The translations under genes were made by a program, and so were the position numbers. Below are positions 60,301 through 64,000 of a stretch of 64,000 nt of DNA, in pieces. Each line of letters starts with the position of its first letter. The first letter of the stretch is position 1. The DNA is from Pipra filicauda. Taxonomy: Eukaryota; Chordata; Aves; Passeriformes; Pipridae. Location of the stretch: contig NW_024104900.1 in NCBI RefSeq assembly GCF_003945595.2, positions 99,241-163,240 on the forward strand, written 5' to 3'. The notes beneath the pieces are model-generated. The model was not told the DNA's origin, did no database searches, and saw only the letters and a list, made by a program, of their open reading frames with translations.

Positions 60301-63300
60301 GGATGTGTGGGGTGTCCCCAGGCAGCCCTGCGTGCCCCGGGAGGGCTGAGCAGAGCCAGGACCGACCTGCAGCGTCAGGGGGGCCTCCCGGTTGTACCGA
60401 CCGTCGTCCTGGAACGGGGAGGTCCTGGGGCCCCCCGACTGCCGCAGGCGGAAGCTGAACTGGGTGTCCCCAAGGCCACCTGGGACAGAGAACAGCACAG
60501 GGCTCAGGAGAGCTGGGCATGGCTCCCGTGGGGCAGGGAGGGGGGGCTGCAAGGAGCTCCAGCGCTGAAACGGAGAGGAACAGCATAAAGAAACCCCCGA
60601 GAGACAGCACGAGACAGGAGGGGAGGGAAGGAAATGGCAGGAAAGTGTTCTTCCCTGGCAGGGTGGGCAGGCCCTGGCCCAGGTTGCCCAGAGAAGCTGT
60701 GGCTGCCCCTGGATCCCTGGAAGTGTCCAAGGCCAGGTTGGACAGGGCTTGGAGCAACCTGGGACAGTGGGAGGTGTCCCTGCCCATGGCAGGGGGTGGC
60801 ACTGGACAATATTTGAGGCCCCTTCCCACCCAACCCATTCCATAAGCCCATGGAAGCTGTAGGAAACCAACAGTCAGGAGCCACTCTTAAATAACCAGGC
60901 TTGGATTGAGACTTAATTCTTATTGTCCCCTTTCTGGTTTATAAACACAGGCTTTGGGAACACTTTTGCTGTGGAATTGTCCTCTCCCAGCTCCTGCTTC
61001 TCACTGGGCACTCACAAACACAGGAATGTGAGAGCCAAGAGCTGCCAGCTCAGGGAACCCTTCCTGGTTCTGGTGGATGTTTCACTGGCACAGGGGAAGC
61101 AGGAGTGCATGAGTTTATAGAGGAACCAGCCAGCAGATCACAGATTCTGTATGCAGACATCAACCAACAGGACAAGAAGCCTCTTTGCTCAGCCCTGAGG
61201 GCACCAGAATCCCAGTTCTGGAGGATGCAGCCCATCAGCCTGTGCTGCATCCCAGGGGATGACTCAGCCCTTCCATCCTGGACCCACTTCCTTCACCCCT
61301 GGTGCCACCTACCTGAGTAGGAGTCTGGGAAGGACAAGTAGCAGATACTCGTTTTCTGCAAAAAAACCCAAGACACCCAGTAAGAATCCCCCCATCAGAG
61401 CTGCTGAGTGGCTTAAAAATGGGAGAGAAAAAAGGGAATAAAGAGTTGTTACCTCTTTCTCTGTCAGTCTGAAGTCATGAGGATACACCAGCTGCCAAAG
61501 AGACGAGAGACAGTCAGTCAGCGTGTTCTCCACTTCTACACACTAAAAATGCCTTATTTTCCCCAAAGTAACAGATCCTACAAGGAGGTACCTTGGCCCA
61601 CACAGCCTTTCCCGGTGGGAAAATGCAGGAATTGCAGGAGGCTTTAAATGGGCAGAGGAGGAAGGAGCCGGCCCAGGCTGAGACGGGACACGGAGATCCG
61701 TCCCCAGCCACGGGAACTCTGCTCCAGAGGCAGCTGCTTCTCAAATCAGGAGCTCCAAGCAGTGCTTGACTCTCCTTTCCGGGCTATAAATAGCACGGGT
61801 GGCACCGTGCCAGGGAGCTGGAAGTCCAGGGAGCCCTGAGAGTTCCCCCCGGGTTCCTTGGCAAGGGCGTCTCAGCCAGAGCCAAACTCCCAGTGAACAG
61901 TGCCAGTGCCCGGCCCTCGGTGGGAGCGGCTCTGCGAGCAGGGACCTGCTGCAACACGGGGGGCAAACATCCCAGGGCAGCTCCAGGGGCAGGAACACGG
62001 GCAGGGAAGGGTCGGGATGCTGCAGAGGGAAGGGATCAGGGAGGTCACAGGACACACTTCCCTCTGCTCCATGTCTGCCTCAGGACAGGGAGCACATTCC
62101 CGGGGCTGGGACTGATTTAATCTCCAGGCAAACATGGACGTGGTTAATTCCCATGGAATAATGACCAGACCAGGAACAGGGAGAGCTGGGCAGCTGATCC
62201 TGATTGCCCAGGAGCCCAGGAATCCCATGGCACACAGCTTTCCACATTTGCTGAAGGTCTAACTCAGGTCAAGAGTTGAGACGAGGCTCCTACTTCTCCT
62301 GCTGCATTTTAGGGGTCTTTCTGCATGTAAATGGTTTGAAAATCAGGCCTTGACTTCCAGGGGTGGACTTGATGATTGTGGAGGTCTTTTCCAACCTTAA
62401 TTATTCTCTGATTTTGCATCTTTAACTCCCCCTCCCTCTAAGTCTGACATTCCTCTACGTTTGGGGTGGGGGGAAATCACTAAATATCCACAAGATTAAA
62501 ACCTCCAGATCCAAACCAGAGAGAATCCGTGTGGCTACAACTTCTCAAAAGCAAAAAAATGGTAAGTAAAAAGGAATGTTTGAGGTGTGAAAGTCCAAAA
62601 GGGCTTAAGCCATGTTATAATGTGTGCTAAGTGCTCTCCCCATCCATGGGAATGAAGAGCAAGGAGGAGACACGTTGTTGGAAATGGATCCCGGCACCCC
62701 AAACTCTGGACCCCGGGAGGTGCCAAGAGCTGCTGCCATGGCAACGGGGCCGACATCCCAGGAAATGCCTGTGTTTGGGAAGGCTGGGCAGGGAGCAGCC
62801 TGGGCCAGTGACACCAGGGGTGGTGTGGAACCACGGGGAGGGATTTCCAGCCCTTCTGTGGCTGTGGGGAGGAGAAAAGTCAGAGCCTGGGGGGTTGGAG
62901 GGCAAAGGGCTGGTGGGGAGGGCAGGGAGAGCATCCCAGACCTGGCTCCTCCCTCCCTGGCACTTTTCCCTTCTGTCATCGACTATTTGAAGAAATGTAA
63001 ATGGGTGGAGGGGTCAGAGACAGAAACGACACCTAATTTCTGCAACGCCCCTTCTTTCCTTTCTAGCAGCTTTCTTGCTGTCTCTGCAAACAGCAGCACA
63101 GGGGGAACCCCTGGATTACAGAACATTTTGAATCTTTTTCAGAATCTTTTGAATCTCTGAAGCTTTCAGAGCTGAATTCCAGGCCAACGACAGAAGTACA
63201 CCGAGAGACAGGGAACATAAAACACGTGGAATTCAGGATCCTGACCGGGCCCTAAGCAAGGGCTTGGCTGTGAGTCTGTACCCACAGACCCCCGAGTTTG

Positions 63301-63984
63301 TACCCACAGACCTCCGAGTTTGTACCCACAGAACCTGAGTTTGTACCCACAGACCCCCGAGTTTGTACCCACAGACCCCCGAGTTTGTACCCACAGAACC
63401 TGAGTTTGTACCCACAGAACACTGAGTCTGTACCCAGAGCCTCCCTTGGGTTTATACCCACAGGACCCCTGAGTCTGTACTCACAGACCCCCGAGTTCGT
63501 ACCCACAGACAACCCCCCCGAACTTGTATCCTGACCCTCCATCCCTGATCTCCCCCCATCCCCGATCCCCCCTCTCTCCATCCCTGCCACCCAGACTCCT
63601 ATCCCCGATGTCCCCACACCTATCCCCGATGTCCCCACACCTATCCCTGATGTCCCCACTCCTATCCCCGATGTCCCCACACCTATCCCTGATGTCCCCA
63701 CACCTATCCCTGATGTCCCCACTCCTATCCCCGATGTCCCCGCACCCCCATCCCCGACCCCCCCTCTCCCCATCCCTGACCCCTTTCTCACGCCCCCACC
63801 GCTGCCCCTCCGCGCCCCGGTGCCCGCGCACCTCCATGGCCTGCCCGAGCTCCAGGTCGAAGGTGACCACACACACGCAGTCGATCCAGGCGGCGAAGCG
63901 GCCCCAGGGCAGCGGGGACGGGCCGGGCCCGGGGGCGGCGGCGGCGCGGCGGGCCCGGGGCCCTGCCCGGCTCAGCGCGTCCAT
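48312..63984 (-). CDS. DENND6B: DENND6B, DENN-domain GEF for Rab14, complete
   Basis: Guanine exchange factor family acting on Rab14 in recycling endosomes. Twenty exons, all in phase: 63832-63984, 61453-61491, 61313-61355, 60367-60479, 57826-57906, 57253-57358, 56722-56801, 56440-56502, 55673-55728, 54842-54964, 53690-53785, 53510-53604, 52926-52991, 52249-52313, 51743-51832, 51171-51224, 50714-50823, 49877-49979, 48750-48824 and 48312-48434 (stop 48312-48314). The product is 577 residues; the human protein is about 585. N-terminus [17 protein letters not shown] signatures include [60 protein letters not shown] and [15 protein letters not shown]. The match to DENND6B rather than DENND6A is clear ([27 protein letters not shown]). 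GGLGDTQF replaces the usual GCLGDTQF. Introns hold many CR1 copies. Confidence 0.97.
49220..49592 (-). repeat. CR1-type LINE 3' fragment, reverse
   Basis: GTTTGGGTGGGAAAAGGGACC to GGAGCCTTCTCTTCTC; DENND6B intron 18. Confidence 0.85.
50008..50120 (-). repeat. CR1-type LINE fragment, reverse (same group as 9105)
   Basis: GGAGCACTCTGAGCTGGAAG, GGACACCCCAGTATCCCACC. Confidence 0.6.
50170..50348 (+). repeat. CR1-type LINE 3' fragment
   Basis: GAAGTGTCCCAGGCCAGGTTG to AAGGTCCCTTCCCACCCAAC; DENND6B intron 17. Confidence 0.85.
51530..51652 (+). repeat. CR1-type LINE 3' fragment
   Basis: CTGGACGGGGCTCGGAGCAA to GGGTCCCTTCCCACCCAAAC; DENND6B intron 15. Confidence 0.8.
53855..54580 (-). repeat. Long CR1-type LINE fragment, reverse
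   Basis: About 720 bp, the longest CR1 piece here. It includes GGGAGGTTTGGAGTGCCCAG (minus) and GGGGGGCTCATCCTGGAGCA (minus); DENND6B intron 10. A plus-strand relative lies at 57425. Confidence 0.8.
55188..55575 (-). repeat. CR1-type LINE 3' fragment, reverse
   Basis: GGGTTGGGTGGGAAGGGACC to CTCTCAGTCTTTCCTC; DENND6B intron 9. Confidence 0.85.
57425..57815 (+). repeat. CR1-type LINE fragment
   Basis: CTGGGGGGGCTCATCCTGAAG through GGAGGGCTTTTCCAGCCTCA; same subfamily as 53855. It ends only about 10 bp from the exon 5 donor (57825). Confidence 0.8.
58080..58500 (+). repeat. CR1-type LINE 3' fragment
   Basis: AGGGCTGGAGCCCCTCTGGA to TCTCTTCCCACCCAAACC; DENND6B intron 4. Confidence 0.85.
59540..59603. 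repeat. 15-bp tandem repeat (CTGGGGGATTCCCTG)
   Basis: Four consecutive units in DENND6B intron 4. Confidence 0.85.
59645..60075. repeat. 36-38-bp minisatellite in DENND6B intron 4
   Basis: Twelve copies of CCAGTTCCATCTCCCAGTGT plus AACTGGGGTCCC(C)(CGAT or TGAG). Each unit holds a CCAGTT/AACTGG inverted repeat able to form a hairpin. The two end variants alternate irregularly. Confidence 0.95.
60640..60848 (+). repeat. CR1-type LINE 3' fragment
   Basis: GGCAGGGTGGGCAGGCCCTG to GGCCCCTTCCCACCCAACCC; DENND6B intron 3. Confidence 0.85.
62340..62418 (+). repeat. CR1-type 3' end, short
   Basis: GGACTTGATGATTGTGGAGG then TCTTTTCCAACCTTAATTATTC; DENND6B intron 1. Confidence 0.6.
63270..63515. repeat. 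Minisatellite (GAGTTTGTACCCACAGACCCCC)n
   Basis: About ten units of 22-24 bp in DENND6B intron 1. Confidence 0.9.
63598..63745. repeat. 21-bp minisatellite (CTATCCCCGATGTCCCCACAC)n
   Basis: Seven near-identical copies, about 100 bp from the exon 1 donor of DENND6B. Confidence 0.92.
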
Positions 63985-64000
63985 GGCGGCGCCGGCCCGC
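63840..64000 (-). promoter_or_regulatory. DENND6B: DENND6B CpG island (exon 1 end of promoter)
   Basis: CpG-dense sequence over exon 1 and the last bases of the window. The promoter proper continues past the right edge. Confidence 0.5.

Overview
The window looks like bird nuclear DNA. It is very GC-rich, split-gene DNA with short introns, dense minisatellites and about two dozen 3'-truncated CR1-type LINE pieces. Many of these end in the typical 'aaggtcccttcccacccaaacc' type of tail. A gene-dense bird chromosome or GC-rich subtelomeric segment fits best. The species cannot be named from the sequence.

Five protein-coding genes can be read exon by exon, and every junction keeps the reading frame. 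Left to right: (1) SND1, minus strand, exons 1-9 only (4125-16426); the rest lies off the left edge. (2) PAX4, plus strand, ten coding exons (23582-28168), complete and intact. (3) An acrosin-type serine protease, minus strand, five exons (28957-32283), with an unusual glutamate-rich tail. (4) GCC1, plus strand, two coding exons (34863-37786). (5) A seven-transmembrane GPCR-like gene most like TMEM116, plus strand, twelve exons (41139-45649). (6) DENND6B, minus strand, twenty exons (48312-63984), complete. Counting the partial SND1, there are six genes.

The layout joins genes that in human sit in two places: SND1, PAX4 and GCC1 (7q32) and ACR and DENND6B (22q13.33). ARF5 and FSCN3, which lie between GCC1 and PAX4 in human, were not seen here. 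PAX4 and the acrosin gene converge tail to tail with poly(A) signals about 150 bp apart. The TMEM116-like gene and DENND6B also converge. SND1 starts from a CpG-island promoter with two perfect CRE sites. GCC1 starts from a promoter packed with CACGCCC/CCGCCC boxes. Between SND1 and PAX4 lie an orphan CpG island and an AT-rich, homeodomain-site-rich block 1.5-1.9 kb upstream of the PAX4 start codon, a candidate islet enhancer.

The most notable items are: the intact PAX4; a minisatellite that has copied the end of SND1 exon 3 together with its 5' splice site, giving several in-frame decoy donors; the poly-glutamate acrosin tail; two GC-AG introns; and an exact 35-bp tandem repeat that spans the stop codon of the TMEM116-like gene.
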